This document shows positions 1-6,461 of a stretch of DNA of 12,921 bases, in pieces. Position 1 is the first letter of the stretch, and each line of letters starts with the position of its first letter. A program made the translations under genes and the position numbers. Location of the stretch: NCBI GenBank assembly GCA_035628335.1, contig DASPKA010000085.1, positions 1 through 12,921 of the forward strand, given 5' to 3'. The stretch is from DASPKA01 sp035628335 (GTDB lineage Bacteria > Patescibacteriota > Doudnabacteria > UBA920). Under the pieces are notes generated by a model. That model was not told the DNA's origin and made no database searches. It saw nothing but the letters and a program-made list of their open reading frames with translations.

Positions 1-80
1 TTGATAACAATGCCGCGCTTAGGTAGTAACACCAGGGTGGTGGCGGTGCCCAGGTCAATCCCAACTTTAGTTTCTAACAT
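1..80 (-). CDS. mreB: MreB, rod-shape actin homologue (5' fragment)
   Basis: Only the first 26 codons are visible; the gene runs off the left edge of the window. The reverse strand opens with an ATG at 78-80 and reads MLETKVGIDLGTATTL followed by VLLPKRGIVI. The block GIDLGTATT is the phosphate-1 nucleotide-binding loop of the actin/Hsp70 fold, and the length before it and the GIV that follows match the N-terminus of MreB. MreB forms membrane-associated filaments that guide the elongasome containing RodA, which is also in this window, and murA lies directly upstream on the same strand. There is no Shine-Dalgarno sequence and no -10 box near the ATG; a long palindrome sits five bases before it. 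FtsA and MreB-like paralogues share the motif, but the spacing favours MreB. Confidence 0.8.
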   Translation of the reverse strand, partial: MLETKVGIDLGTATTLVLLPKRGIVI

Positions 81-84
81 TCAG

Positions 85-157
85 AGCGTAAAGCGTAGAG
101 CGTAAAGCGTAGAGGTAAATAAGCAATGCTTTTACTTTACGCTTTACGCTTTACGCT
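85..157. repeat. Long palindrome made of AGCGTAAAGCG-type units
   Basis: The left arm (85-107) and right arm (135-157) pair over 23 positions with a single G-U, around a 27-base loop. Each arm is itself a tandem array of an 8-9 base unit (AGCGTAAA or AGCGTAGA), and the array continues into the loop. The element fills the whole gap between murA and mreB and its right end overlaps the murA stop codon. There is no U-tract on either strand, so it is not a classical intrinsic terminator. It may protect the murA mRNA 3' end or be a dispersed intergenic repeat; related GCGT/ACGC units appear at 6451-6484 and 8609-8624. Confidence 0.85.
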
Positions 158-1415
158 ATTCAGTTTTTAAAATATCCGCACCAACCCCTCTTAATCTTTC
201 GACTAAATTTTCATAACCTCTTTCTATTTGGTATACATTGTCTATTTCTGTTTGTCCGTTGGCAGCAAGTGCTGCAATAACTAAGGCCATACCAGCTCTG
301 ATGTCGGGACTTACGAGTTTAGTGCCGGCAAGTTTTGATGGGCCGCTAATAAGAACGCGATGTGGGTCACACATGAGTACGTTTGCACCCATTGTCTGTA
401 AACTGTCAACAAAGAACAGACGCCCATCGTATATAGTTTCAAAAACCAGGGTGTTCCCTTTCGCCTGAGTAAGCATTACGGTGATCGGTGCCTGAAGGTC
501 TGTTGGGAATCCGGGGTATTCATGAGTAATGACTCCGGTGCCAATAGCTCTTAGCTCTGAAGGAAAAATTTCAATATTATCCACGCCTAATTCAAATTTT
601 ACCCCCGCTAGTTTAAGGTATTCCCAAAACACGTCTAAATGATTCGGGTTTATACCTGTAATTTTCAGGTGGCTTTGGGTTGTAGCGGCGAGTGCTGCAA
701 AGCTTCCTGCTTCCATTCTGTCAGGAATAGTTATGGTTTCACCTCCAGACAGAGATGTCACACCTTCTATGGTAATAGTTGGACTACCAGCGCCAGTAAT
801 TTTTGCCCCACAGGAATTTAAAAATTCAGCGAGCGCTACTACCTCTGGTTCCATTGCGCAGTTAACCAGCGTGCTCGTACCAGGCACGAGCGTTGCGAAT
901 GTCATCATAGCTTCAGTAGCAGTATGAGAAATTCGTGGGAAAACAATTTTGGTTGGCTTGAGCGTTGCTTGCTTGTATAGGGTGACACCGTCTGGTTGTT
1001 CTTCCACCACCACACCAAATTGCCTGAAACCATTCAGGAAAAAATCTATGGGACGTTTCCCTAAAACACACCCACCGGGGTAAGGGAATTTAATGCTACC
1101 ATTTCTATGTAATACAGGTCCTGCCAGCATAACCGATACTCTGGTATGTTGGTGTTTTTGCGAGTTAAGTACGGTACCTGTTGCAATAGTTGGGTCAATG
1201 ATACAGGTGTTGTTCTCTATTGTAATTTTTGCTCCTAAGGACTCCATAAGCTCAGTTAATCGATGCAAGTCTTCTATGTAAGGTACGTTATGGACTTTGG
1301 AAATACCCTGCATCATGAGCGTTGCAGGAATGGTTTTTAAGCAATTATTTTTTGCTCCGTTAACTTTGATTTCCCCTGAAAGGGGATTCTGTCCTGTAAT
1401 AATATATTTAGCCAT
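156..1415 (-). CDS. murA: UDP-N-acetylglucosamine 1-carboxyvinyltransferase
   Basis: MurA catalyses the first committed step of peptidoglycan synthesis in the cytoplasm: transfer of enolpyruvate from phosphoenolpyruvate to UDP-GlcNAc. With the start at the ATG of 1413-1415 (MAKYIITGQ) the protein is 419 residues, the usual family length. A longer frame reaching 1451 would add 12 residues that run through the promoter and are not family-like. The UDP-GlcNAc-binding Lys22-Asn23 pair lies in NGAKNN. The catalytic loop PGGCVLGKRP places the reactive cysteine at residue 116, where E. coli has Cys115; members with Cys here are normally fosfomycin-sensitive, while Asp variants are resistant. The rest follows the inside-out alpha/beta repeat pattern of EPT enzymes. 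A -10 box TATACT lies 8 bases before the ATG, so the mRNA is probably almost leaderless. The stop (TAG) overlaps the palindrome before mreB. Confidence 0.97.
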   Translation of the reverse strand: MAKYIITGQNPLSGEIKVNGAKNNCLKTIPATLMMQGISKVHNVPYIEDLHRLTELMESLGAKITIENNTCIIDPTIATGTVLNSQKHQHTRVSVMLAGPVLHRNGSIKFPYPGGCVLGKRPIDFFLNGFRQFGVVVEEQPDGVTLYKQATLKPTKIVFPRISHTATEAMMTFATLVPGTSTLVNCAMEPEVVALAEFLNSCGAKITGAGSPTITIEGVTSLSGGETITIPDRMEAGSFAALAATTQSHLKITGINPNHLDVFWEYLKLAGVKFELGVDNIEIFPSELRAIGTGVITHEYPGFPTDLQAPITVMLTQAKGNTLVFETIYDGRLFFVDSLQTMGANVLMCDPHRVLISGPSKLAGTKLVSPDIRAGMALVIAALAANGQTEIDNVYQIERGYENLVERLRGVGADILKTE

Positions 1416-1423
1416 ACTCCTAT

Positions 1424-1429
1424 AGTATA
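1424..1429 (-). promoter_or_regulatory. -10 box of murA
   Basis: On the minus strand TATACT stands 8 bases before the chosen murA ATG, so transcription should begin 1-2 bases before the start codon. A GGAG lies one base before the ATG, too close to act as a Shine-Dalgarno. The -35 region falls inside the terminator hairpin of the preceding gene and has no clear consensus. Confidence 0.55.
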
Positions 1430-1437
1430 CCGTAATA

Positions 1438-1475
1438 TGAAAAACAGGCATAGTGCATAGTCTTGCCTGTTTTCA
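1438..1475 (-). terminator. Intrinsic terminator of the small basic-protein gene
   Basis: Arms 1438-1450 and 1464-1475 pair (ACAGGCA with TGCCTGT, extended by AAAA/TTTT and TGA/TCA, one bulged A). On the minus strand the stem ends in GCCTGTTTTT, a proper U-tract. It starts five bases after the stop at 1480 and runs directly into the murA promoter, so one gene ends where the next begins. Confidence 0.75.
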
Positions 1476-1479
1476 AATC

Positions 1480-1857
1480 CTACAACAAGCCGGAACGTTT
1501 AAGCTTTTTCACAACTGACGGCAACAGTCTGTTTACATATAGAGGGTCAGAGTAGCAAAAACACTCACTGACTTCTCTTAAAGTAAGCTGGGGGTTTTGT
1601 AAGACATGTAAGCAAATATTAAGTTCATGTTTTTCTATAACTGGGTGCTCCTGTTTTCGCTTCCCGGTTTTAATCAACGTTTTATGTGCCGTCTTGAGGA
1701 GCTCTTGGGTTACTCCCATATCTTGCAAAAAAGTAGATCGCTTGCCTTTTCGTCCGCGATTATAGCTTGATGCTGGCTTACAGTTTTTAATCGCATCGCG
1801 CAATGTACTGGCTCGGATACTTTTTCGGAATGCAGACCCCTGTCGTCCAAGCTTCAT
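1480..1857 (-). CDS. Small basic protein with possible C-terminal helix-turn-helix
   Basis: I do not recognise this 125-residue protein. The ATG at 1855-1857 (MKLGRQGSAF) is chosen because the clearest Shine-Dalgarno in the window (GGAGGT, minus strand, 1867-1872) precedes it by 9 bases, and a TATAAT box lies upstream at 1895-1900. An ATG at 1888-1890 is only four bases from that box and would be at or before the transcription start. The N-terminal half is rich in Lys and Arg (for example NRGRKGKR, residues 33-40). Residues about 91-120 (LTLREVSECF, then a polar turn, then LYVNRLLPSVVKKLK) look like a helix-turn-helix. A DNA- or RNA-binding role is inference. It is divergent from the PEGA-prfA-prmC operon, and the two promoters lie within about 60 bases, so it could regulate that operon. 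No transmembrane segment or catalytic motif is visible. Confidence 0.65.
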   Translation of the reverse strand: MKLGRQGSAFRKSIRASTLRDAIKNCKPASSYNRGRKGKRSTFLQDMGVTQELLKTAHKTLIKTGKRKQEHPVIEKHELNICLHVLQNPQLTLREVSECFCYSDPLYVNRLLPSVVKKLKRSGLL

Positions 1858-1866
1858 AAAATATGG

Positions 1867-1900
1867 ACCTCCATGATATTTTTTCTGCATATATATTATA
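1867..1900 (-). promoter_or_regulatory. -10 box and Shine-Dalgarno of the small basic-protein gene
   Basis: On the minus strand a perfect TATAAT (1895-1900) is followed by a short leader and GGAGGT (1867-1872), 9 bases before the ATG at 1857. It is the one gene here with both a normal 5' leader and a strong Shine-Dalgarno, unlike its mostly leaderless neighbours. No convincing -35 box is seen. Confidence 0.6.
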
Positions 1901-1945
1901 GTGTATAAACGTGAGCTTTGTGAATTGCATTCTAAGCAAATATGG

Positions 1946-1951
1946 TATGAT
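1946..1951 (+). promoter_or_regulatory. Extended -10 promoter of the PEGA-prfA-prmC operon
   Basis: TGgTATGAT (-10 hexamer 1946-1951 with the TG extension) lies 6 bases before the ATG at 1958. Transcription should start at or next to the A of the start codon, giving a leaderless mRNA. There is no Shine-Dalgarno. Confidence 0.6.
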
Positions 1952-1957
1952 ATTTCT

Positions 1958-3244
1958 ATGAAGGCTACGTATAGATACGGCTCTTTAGCTCTTGGTTTTA
2001 TTGTTTTTTTGCTGTTCATCCCCTATATGATAGGGTATGTGACGGGCAAAAAAAATCTTTCACGTCAGTCTGAAAGTACTGGTATTTTTGCAATTAGAAC
2101 AACACCTGTAAAAGCCGATGTCTATTTAAATGGTAGTAAAGTAGATACTACACCCGCTGACTTAAAGTTTTTGAGTCAGGGTTTTTATGAAATTTCTCTA
2201 CAGAAATCAGGGTATAAGGCGTGGCGGAAAACATTACAGATTATCCCAGGGAAAGTAACGTGGGTAAACCCTGAGCCGCTTAAGCTTTTCATGTTTCCTG
2301 AGAGCCCTCAAACACAGAATCTGGAATCAGATGTTTTGGATATTGAAACTACAGGACAGGACGTCTTTGCGCTGAAAACAGGGTTTATACATATGTATTC
2401 GTTTGCAGATGGGAGTCTCGAAAAGACGCTTACCGTGCCGATCACAATGAACCAGATCCGCTCCTGGCCAGGGGCAACAGTTTTGCTATTAAGCGATGGG
2501 AAGCAGTTAGTAGGACTGAATGTGCAGAACGGTCAGGTACAGGTGCTCGGAGCTACGCCGGATTTATTTAGCACTATATCAATTACCCGAGATGGAAGTT
2601 TTGTGTATACTCGTTCAAAGATTTTGTATGTAGAGACTATTGGAGCTGCTCCTGCTACGTTGGCAACCAACGTTCTTTCCAGCTACGCACTTGGTTACGG
2701 TGTGTATTACGTCTCCAAAGAAAATGGACAGGTAGTACTTAAGCACATGCAAGTAAGTGGAAGCGGCTCCCCTGTGCAAACGCTCGATAAAGCTATCCCC
2801 TGTCCTGCAAACTGTGCTATATATGTAGCAGGAACCAAGCAGATTTTCATAAAATCAGCCAATGTGCTTTACCGTCTCTCAGACGGATGGGCGAGTATGG
2901 GCGACCAAGTGAGCAACGTGGTGTTCGACTCATCTGCGCCATCACTTGCATACCAGAATGCTGGAGAGTTGAATTTTTATGATTTCAGCGAACAAAAGAT
3001 TTGGCTCATAGACCGCACAGGTAGCCAGGCACAAAATATGATTTTCAGAGGCGACTTAGGGTATTTCTTCCATCTCCAAAATGGTAGTGTTCAGTTGCTG
3101 GAGCTTGATCGTCGAGGCGAGCAGAACTACTACTCGTATTCTGACGAGAACCCAGTTGCAAAGTTTTTCTTGTCAGAAGACGGTAAGCGTATTGCACTAT
3201 TGGCTGGAAATACGGTAAAATTACTGACAATAGTAGCGGAGTAA
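1958..3244 (+). CDS. Membrane-anchored PEGA-domain protein with propeller-like C-terminus
   Basis: With the ATG at 1958 the protein is 428 residues; an upstream TTG-type extension to 1901 runs through the promoter and is rejected. Residues 9-27 (LALGFIVFLLFIPYMIG) form one transmembrane segment or uncleaved signal anchor. Residues about 42-103 are a PEGA domain: the strand pattern with VYLNGSKVDTTP and GFYEISLQKSGYKAW is typical of this surface-associated beta domain. The remaining 320 residues are beta-rich, with repeated blocks such as DGSLEKTL, DGKQLVGLN, DGSFVYTRSK and EDGKRIALLAG, resembling beta-propeller blades; this is a fold guess. The bulk is probably outside the membrane. Its biochemical role is unknown. 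It is the first gene of an operon with prfA and prmC, whose functions do not explain it; the prfA Shine-Dalgarno lies in its last codons. Confidence 0.85.
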   Translation: MKATYRYGSLALGFIVFLLFIPYMIGYVTGKKNLSRQSESTGIFAIRTTPVKADVYLNGSKVDTTPADLKFLSQGFYEISLQKSGYKAWRKTLQIIPGKVTWVNPEPLKLFMFPESPQTQNLESDVLDIETTGQDVFALKTGFIHMYSFADGSLEKTLTVPITMNQIRSWPGATVLLLSDGKQLVGLNVQNGQVQVLGATPDLFSTISITRDGSFVYTRSKILYVETIGAAPATLATNVLSSYALGYGVYYVSKENGQVVLKHMQVSGSGSPVQTLDKAIPCPANCAIYVAGTKQIFIKSANVLYRLSDGWASMGDQVSNVVFDSSAPSLAYQNAGELNFYDFSEQKIWLIDRTGSQAQNMIFRGDLGYFFHLQNGSVQLLELDRRGEQNYYSYSDENPVAKFFLSEDGKRIALLAGNTVKLLTIVAE

Positions 3245-3247
3245 TGT

Positions 3248-4306
3248 ATGAGCGCATCGTATCAAAAAATTCTTTCAGAATACGACGAGATTAGTCACAT
3301 GCTTGCGCAGCCAGGCGCCGACCTCGCGACCTTAGGTAAACGGCAGGCAGAACTAGAACCGACCGTGGAAAAAATACGGCGGTTTTTGAATTTACAACAG
3401 GAGCTTGCAGATACCACAATCCTCCTTGGAGACATGGATGTTCATGTAAAGCAAATGGCTGAGGACGATGTAGTTCGCATAAAAAGAGAGCTAGCGCACC
3501 TTGAAGAAGCGATTGAAACAGACCTGTTACCGAAAGACCCAAATGATAGTAAGAATATAATCATGGAAATCCGTGCAGGTGCGGGTGGCGACGAATCTAC
3601 GCTTTTTGGCGCTGAGTTGTTTAGAGCATACAGCAAGTATGCTGAGAGTTTAGGAATGAAAGTGTCAACCATTTCCGTGTCCAAAAGTGACGCAGGCGGG
3701 TTTAAGGAAATTATCTTTGAGATAAGGTCTTCACGAAACACCGGTGCTTACTCCGTGTTTAAGTTTGAGTCCGGTGTGCACCGTGTACAACGTGTGCCAG
3801 AAACTGAGAAGTCCGGACGTGTGCATACTTCTACCGTCACCGTTGCAGTCTTGCCAGAAATTGAGGAGAAAGATTTTACTATAGACATGAAAGATGTGGA
3901 GATGGAAGCCACTACATCTTCTGGACATGGCGGACAATCAGTTAATACGACATATTCCGCTATTCGCATGAAACACATTCCAACGGGTATTACAGCACAA
4001 TCACAGGATGAACGTAGTCAGGCACAGAACCGGGAAAAGGCGTTTGCGGTGTTGCGTAGCCGTGTTGCAGCACACTACCGCGAGATAGAAGAAAAGAAAA
4101 TTCGCGATACCAGAAAAACGCAAGTAGGTACTGGAGACCGTAGTGAAAAAATTCGCACATACAATTTCCCTCAAGATAGAGTTACTGACCATCGCATCAA
4201 TGAGAATTTTAATCAGATTACATTAATTATGGAAGGTGGGCTCGAGCCAATTATTACTGAATTGCAGAAAGCTGAACTCGAACTACGTAAAGCAAGTTTA
4301 GGGTAA
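3248..4306 (+). CDS. prfA: Peptide chain release factor 1 (RF1)
   Basis: RF1 reads UAA and UAG in the ribosomal A site and triggers peptide release. The 352-residue length is normal for the family. The order is an N-terminal helical domain, the conserved block RAGAGGDES (109-117), the codon-recognition motif PET at 184-186 (PxT class; RF2 would have SPF), and the catalytic GGQ at 228-230, followed by SQDERSQAQNREKA, a hallmark of class I release factors. The GGQ setting is SGHGGQSVNT where E. coli has SGAGGQHVNK, so residues flanking the modified glutamine differ. The start has a GGAG (3238-3241) six bases upstream, inside the end of the preceding gene, only three bases after its stop. The stop overlaps the prmC start as TAATG, which implies translational coupling with the enzyme that methylates the GGQ glutamine. 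Confidence 0.97.
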   Translation: MSASYQKILSEYDEISHMLAQPGADLATLGKRQAELEPTVEKIRRFLNLQQELADTTILLGDMDVHVKQMAEDDVVRIKRELAHLEEAIETDLLPKDPNDSKNIIMEIRAGAGGDESTLFGAELFRAYSKYAESLGMKVSTISVSKSDAGGFKEIIFEIRSSRNTGAYSVFKFESGVHRVQRVPETEKSGRVHTSTVTVAVLPEIEEKDFTIDMKDVEMEATTSSGHGGQSVNTTYSAIRMKHIPTGITAQSQDERSQAQNREKAFAVLRSRVAAHYREIEEKKIRDTRKTQVGTGDRSEKIRTYNFPQDRVTDHRINENFNQITLIMEGGLEPIITELQKAELELRKASLG

Positions 4307-5088
4307 TGAAAAGAGGTGATGTCTTTAAAATATACACACACGAAGATACCCCGGTGCTCTTAGCCGGGGTTTTAGGTATGCAGGTAACTAAGTTGTATCT
4401 GATGCCTGAAGTAACAATACCTCAAAAAAAGCTTGAAAAATTTATTGCCTTCTATAACCGGCGTCTTAGGGGCGAGCCTGTTGCGTATATTCTTGGGTAT
4501 AAGTACTTCATGGGTAGAAAATTTCTTGTAGGTAAGTCAGTGCTTATTCCCAGACCAGAAACAGAAATCTTGGTTAAGTTAGTTTTGTCAGAGATCGGTA
4601 CAACCAGCGGAACACGAGTCATAGATGTTGGAACTGGCAGCGGATGCATTGCTATTTCATTACAATTAGCGAAACCAGATTTGCAAGTTACAGCAGTAGA
4701 TGTGTCTCAATCCGCACTCGTTCTTGCCCGTAAAAATGCCGTAAAACTACATTCCAAAATCAAGTTCCAACAAAGCAATCTACTAAAAAATGTAATAGAA
4801 TCTTTTGACATATACGTTGCAAATCTTCCCTACGTTCCCCGTAAAGACTATAGCCACTTACAAGCAGGTTTGAAGTTTGAGCCTAAAAACGCCCTAGTAT
4901 CCCCGCGTTCAGATGACTGGTTGATTTTCGAACTACTACGGCAAGTTACTGCGCATAACAAACAAGCACTTGTACTTCTGGAAATAGATCCTTCCTACAC
5001 AACTCAAATAAAAAAGCACTTTCCCCAAGCTAAGTTCTATAAAGACTTCCAAGGCTTTATTCGATTTTGTAAAATCCCTATTTCTTAA
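4306..5088 (+). CDS. prmC: Release factor glutamine N5-methyltransferase
   Basis: PrmC uses S-adenosylmethionine to methylate the glutamine of the GGQ motif of release factors, whose gene (prfA) lies just upstream and overlaps by one base (TAATG). The 260 residues show an N-terminal helical substrate-binding domain, the family motif IPRPETEILV (about 81-90), the SAM-binding loop DVGTGSGCIAISL (107-119), and the acidic VDVS strand (131-134). The glutamine-binding motif is NLPY at 173-176 rather than the textbook NPPY; the Asn, second Pro and Tyr are kept. The N-terminal domain is slightly short. The last codons and stop lie inside a perfect 34-base palindrome. RF1-PrmC adjacency is common in bacteria and supports the call. 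Confidence 0.95.
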   Translation: MKRGDVFKIYTHEDTPVLLAGVLGMQVTKLYLMPEVTIPQKKLEKFIAFYNRRLRGEPVAYILGYKYFMGRKFLVGKSVLIPRPETEILVKLVLSEIGTTSGTRVIDVGTGSGCIAISLQLAKPDLQVTAVDVSQSALVLARKNAVKLHSKIKFQQSNLLKNVIESFDIYVANLPYVPRKDYSHLQAGLKFEPKNALVSPRSDDWLIFELLRQVTAHNKQALVLLEIDPSYTTQIKKHFPQAKFYKDFQGFIRFCKIPIS

Positions 5089-5114
5089 TTTTCACGGCCG
5101 TGAAAATTAAGAAA
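5081..5114. repeat. Perfect 34-base palindrome over the prmC stop
   Basis: Bases 5081-5097 and 5098-5114 are exact reverse complements with no spacer; the centre is CACGGCCGTG. The prmC stop codon (5086-5088) lies inside the left arm. There is no U-tract after it on either strand, so it is not a standard terminator by itself; a proper one follows 6 bases later. Possible roles are an mRNA 3'-end stabiliser or a dimeric protein-binding site. Confidence 0.9.
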
Positions 5115-5120
5115 TACAAA

Positions 5121-5143
5121 AAAGCCCTCAAAATGAGGGCTTT
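5121..5143. terminator. Bidirectional intrinsic terminator between prmC and the bL25 gene
   Basis: A 10-base-pair stem (AAAGCCCTCA with TGAGGGCTTT) closes a loop of three A's. On the minus strand the GC stem is followed by TTTTTT, ideal for ending the bL25 message. On the plus strand it is followed by TTTGTGTG, weaker but adequate for the PEGA-prfA-prmC operon. The two transcripts converge here. Confidence 0.9.
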
Positions 5144-5150
5144 GTGTGTG

Positions 5151-5810
5151 TTATTTGGTTTCCGCTTCTGCTGCTTCAGCTTCTTTTTCAGGCTTTATAA
5201 CTTCTACTTTAGAAACATCTTCAACAACTGGAGTTGCTAGTTCAGCTTCAACATCACGTGGAGGCTGGACTTTTGCAAGAATTTCACTTGGGTCAGTAAT
5301 TAGCACAGCTCCAGCAGGAATGCTTAGGTCGCTTGCGGTAATGTGGTCATCAAAGGTCGATAACTTACTTAGATCTACCTCAAGGGTATGTGGAATGTTC
5401 ATCGGCAAGCTCTCAATCGTAACATCGTTTTTTAGCTTAACCAGGGTACCGCCTAATGACTTAACTGCCAGTGAAGTACCAATGAATTCCAAAGGAACAT
5501 GTGTGGTAACTTTCTTTGAAAGATCCACAACGTAAAAGTCTACATGAATTGGCTTTCCGGTTAAGTAATGCTTTTGAACATCATGAATTAACACTGGGTG
5601 AGTCTTTCCGTTATTGTCTTTGAGCTCGACTACACTATTTTCACCTGCTTTACGGAGAAGTTTTTCAAACTCGCCGCTGTTAACAGTAACGTGTTCGTTT
5701 TTAGTGTTAGGCCCGTATACTACAGCAGGAATTCTGCCTTGGTTCCGGATTACATTAGGGCGTTCGTTTTCACCACGCACCACAACTGACAGTTCATATT
5801 TGTCTGACAT
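5151..5810 (-). CDS. rplY: Large ribosomal subunit protein bL25, CTC/TL5 type
   Basis: bL25 binds 5S rRNA on the large subunit. The 219-residue protein is the long CTC/TL5 form, not the roughly 95-residue E. coli form. Residues 1-95 are the 5S-binding beta barrel, with the family blocks RNQGRIPAVVYG (22-33) and KPIHVDFYVVD (about 106-116). Residues about 100-185 form the CTC C-terminal beta domain (VPLEFIGTSLAVK, GGTLVKLKNDVTIESLP). A charged, Ala/Glu/Lys-rich tail follows (190-219), probably disordered. The start ATG (5808-5810) lies 8 bases after the -10 box, so the mRNA should be leaderless or nearly so. The gene has its own promoter and a strong terminator. Confidence 0.95.
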   Translation of the reverse strand: MSDKYELSVVVRGENERPNVIRNQGRIPAVVYGPNTKNEHVTVNSGEFEKLLRKAGENSVVELKDNNGKTHPVLIHDVQKHYLTGKPIHVDFYVVDLSKKVTTHVPLEFIGTSLAVKSLGGTLVKLKNDVTIESLPMNIPHTLEVDLSKLSTFDDHITASDLSIPAGAVLITDPSEILAKVQPPRDVEAELATPVVEDVSKVEVIKPEKEAEAAEAETK

Positions 5811-5818
5811 ATGTAGCT

Positions 5819-5846
5819 ACCATACCCCTTATTCACCAGATGGCAA
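5819..5846 (-). promoter_or_regulatory. Promoter of the bL25 gene
   Basis: On the minus strand TTGCCA (5841-5846), a 16-base spacer and TATGGT (5819-5824) form a reasonable sigma-70-like promoter. The -10 ends 8 bases before the ATG, leaving a predicted 5' leader of only one or two bases and no room for a Shine-Dalgarno. Confidence 0.6.
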
Positions 5847-5889
5847 ATATAGGAGTTACTCTTGCTTAATAATTTAGTAGATATACTAT

Positions 5890-5924
5890 AGTAAAAACCC
5901 TTGCTTTTGGCAAGGGCTTTTACT
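5890..5924 (-). terminator. Intrinsic terminator of the zinc-ribbon gene
   Basis: AGTAAAA (5890-5896) pairs with TTTTACT (5918-5924) and CCCTTGC with GCAAGGG around a five-base loop, with one internal mismatch. On the minus strand the GC stem ends in GGGTTTTTAC, a U-tract. The hairpin overlaps the stop codon at 5923-5925. Confidence 0.8.
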
Positions 5925-6288
5925 ATTTCTTTCCGCTAAAGCTGCGGACAAAGTTGTATTTATTTCCTTTGAGTGACTCATGGAGGGCAATACAGTCGTC
6001 AACACTAATAGGGTCTAAGTCCTTAAATTTGATGGAGTCTGCAGCTGTCAGATCTGTAATCATACCCACTGAAAAAACGTCAGGCCCTGAAATGTCTATG
6101 TTAAAGATAACAGTTGCCTTACAGGCTTTACAGGTGCTATGAAGTAGAACTTTGCTTTCGGCCATGAATTCATCTTCTTCGCTTTCCAGTACTTCCATTC
6201 CACTTAGCTGGTAATGTTCGTTGCAGATAGGACACCGCAGGATAAGCCCAAAGAAACTAAATACTTTTTGGATGTCTAATTTCTTCAT
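5923..6288 (-). CDS. Small zinc-ribbon protein of unknown function
   Basis: This 121-residue protein has two knuckles typical of a zinc ribbon: CPIC (Cys19 and Cys22) and CKAC (Cys53 and Cys56), 30 residues apart and separated by an acidic stretch (EVLESEEDEF). His50 lies near the second knuckle. The C-terminal part contains TDLTAADSIKF (79-89) and ends in a short basic tail; there is no membrane segment. The metal-binding call is well supported by the four cysteines, but the function is not known; nucleic-acid or protein binding would be usual for such a fold. It has its own -10 box 6 bases before the ATG (predicted leaderless) and its own terminator, so it looks like a monocistronic gene between bL25 and rodA. 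Confidence 0.85.
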   Translation of the reverse strand: MKKLDIQKVFSFFGLILRCPICNEHYQLSGMEVLESEEDEFMAESKVLLHSTCKACKATVIFNIDISGPDVFSVGMITDLTAADSIKFKDLDPISVDDCIALHESLKGNKYNFVRSFSGKK

Positions 6289-6294
6289 AAAGTA

Positions 6295-6300
6295 ATATTA
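6295..6300 (-). promoter_or_regulatory. -10 box of the zinc-ribbon gene
   Basis: Minus-strand TAATAT lies 6 bases before the ATG at 6286-6288, the same spacing as at 1946 and 8488. No Shine-Dalgarno fits between, so a leaderless transcript is predicted. Confidence 0.5.
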
Positions 6301-6367
6301 TCAGATATGCAAATAAAAGTTAAATACCAGCTCTCTTGATGTCTTTCAGGGCTTTAAATACTATAGA

Positions 6368-6399
6368 TTTTTAGGATCCGGGTTCCCCGGTCCTAAAAA
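6368..6399. repeat. Palindrome with T-run first and A-run last
   Basis: TTTTTAGGA (6368-6376) pairs with TCCTAAAAA (6391-6399) and CCGGG with CCCGG, with one bulged T (6377) and a TTC loop. On both strands the T's come at the 5' side and A's at the 3' side, the opposite of an intrinsic terminator. It lies in the 173-base gap between rodA and the zinc-ribbon gene. Function unknown. Confidence 0.75.
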
Positions 6400-6420
6400 A
6401 CAAAAGTCGAAGGATGAGTA

Positions 6421-6451
6421 TTGAGAAGGAAACATGCGGTTTCCTTCTCAA
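6421..6451. repeat. Perfect 13-base-pair hairpin after rodA
   Basis: TTGAGAAGGAAAC (6421-6433) is the exact reverse complement of 6439-6451, around a five-base loop. It begins about 10 bases after the rodA stop on the minus strand. No U-tract follows on that strand, so it may be a Rho-independent-like pause or an mRNA 3'-end stabiliser rather than a true terminator. A second inverted repeat (6451-6462 with 6473-6484, 11 of 12 matches) spans the rodA stop itself. Confidence 0.8.
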
Positions 6452-6461
6452 AAGCGAAGCG

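Noticed and set aside
85..157. CRISPR array
   Set aside because: Units are 8-9 bases with no unique spacers and are arranged as an inverted repeat; no cas genes nearby.
238..468. Open frames antisense to murA and similar ones opposite prfA, rodA and dnaE
   Set aside because: They are shadows of the real genes, without family-like content or start signals.
1416..1451. N-terminal extension of murA to 1451
   Set aside because: The extra 12 residues cross the -10 box and the upstream terminator and are not family-like; MAKYIITGQ gives the standard 419 residues and Cys116.
1858..2019. Longer frame of the small basic protein reaching 2019, overlapping the PEGA gene
   Set aside because: It crosses both divergent promoters and the PEGA gene start, whereas GGAGGT supports the ATG at 1857.
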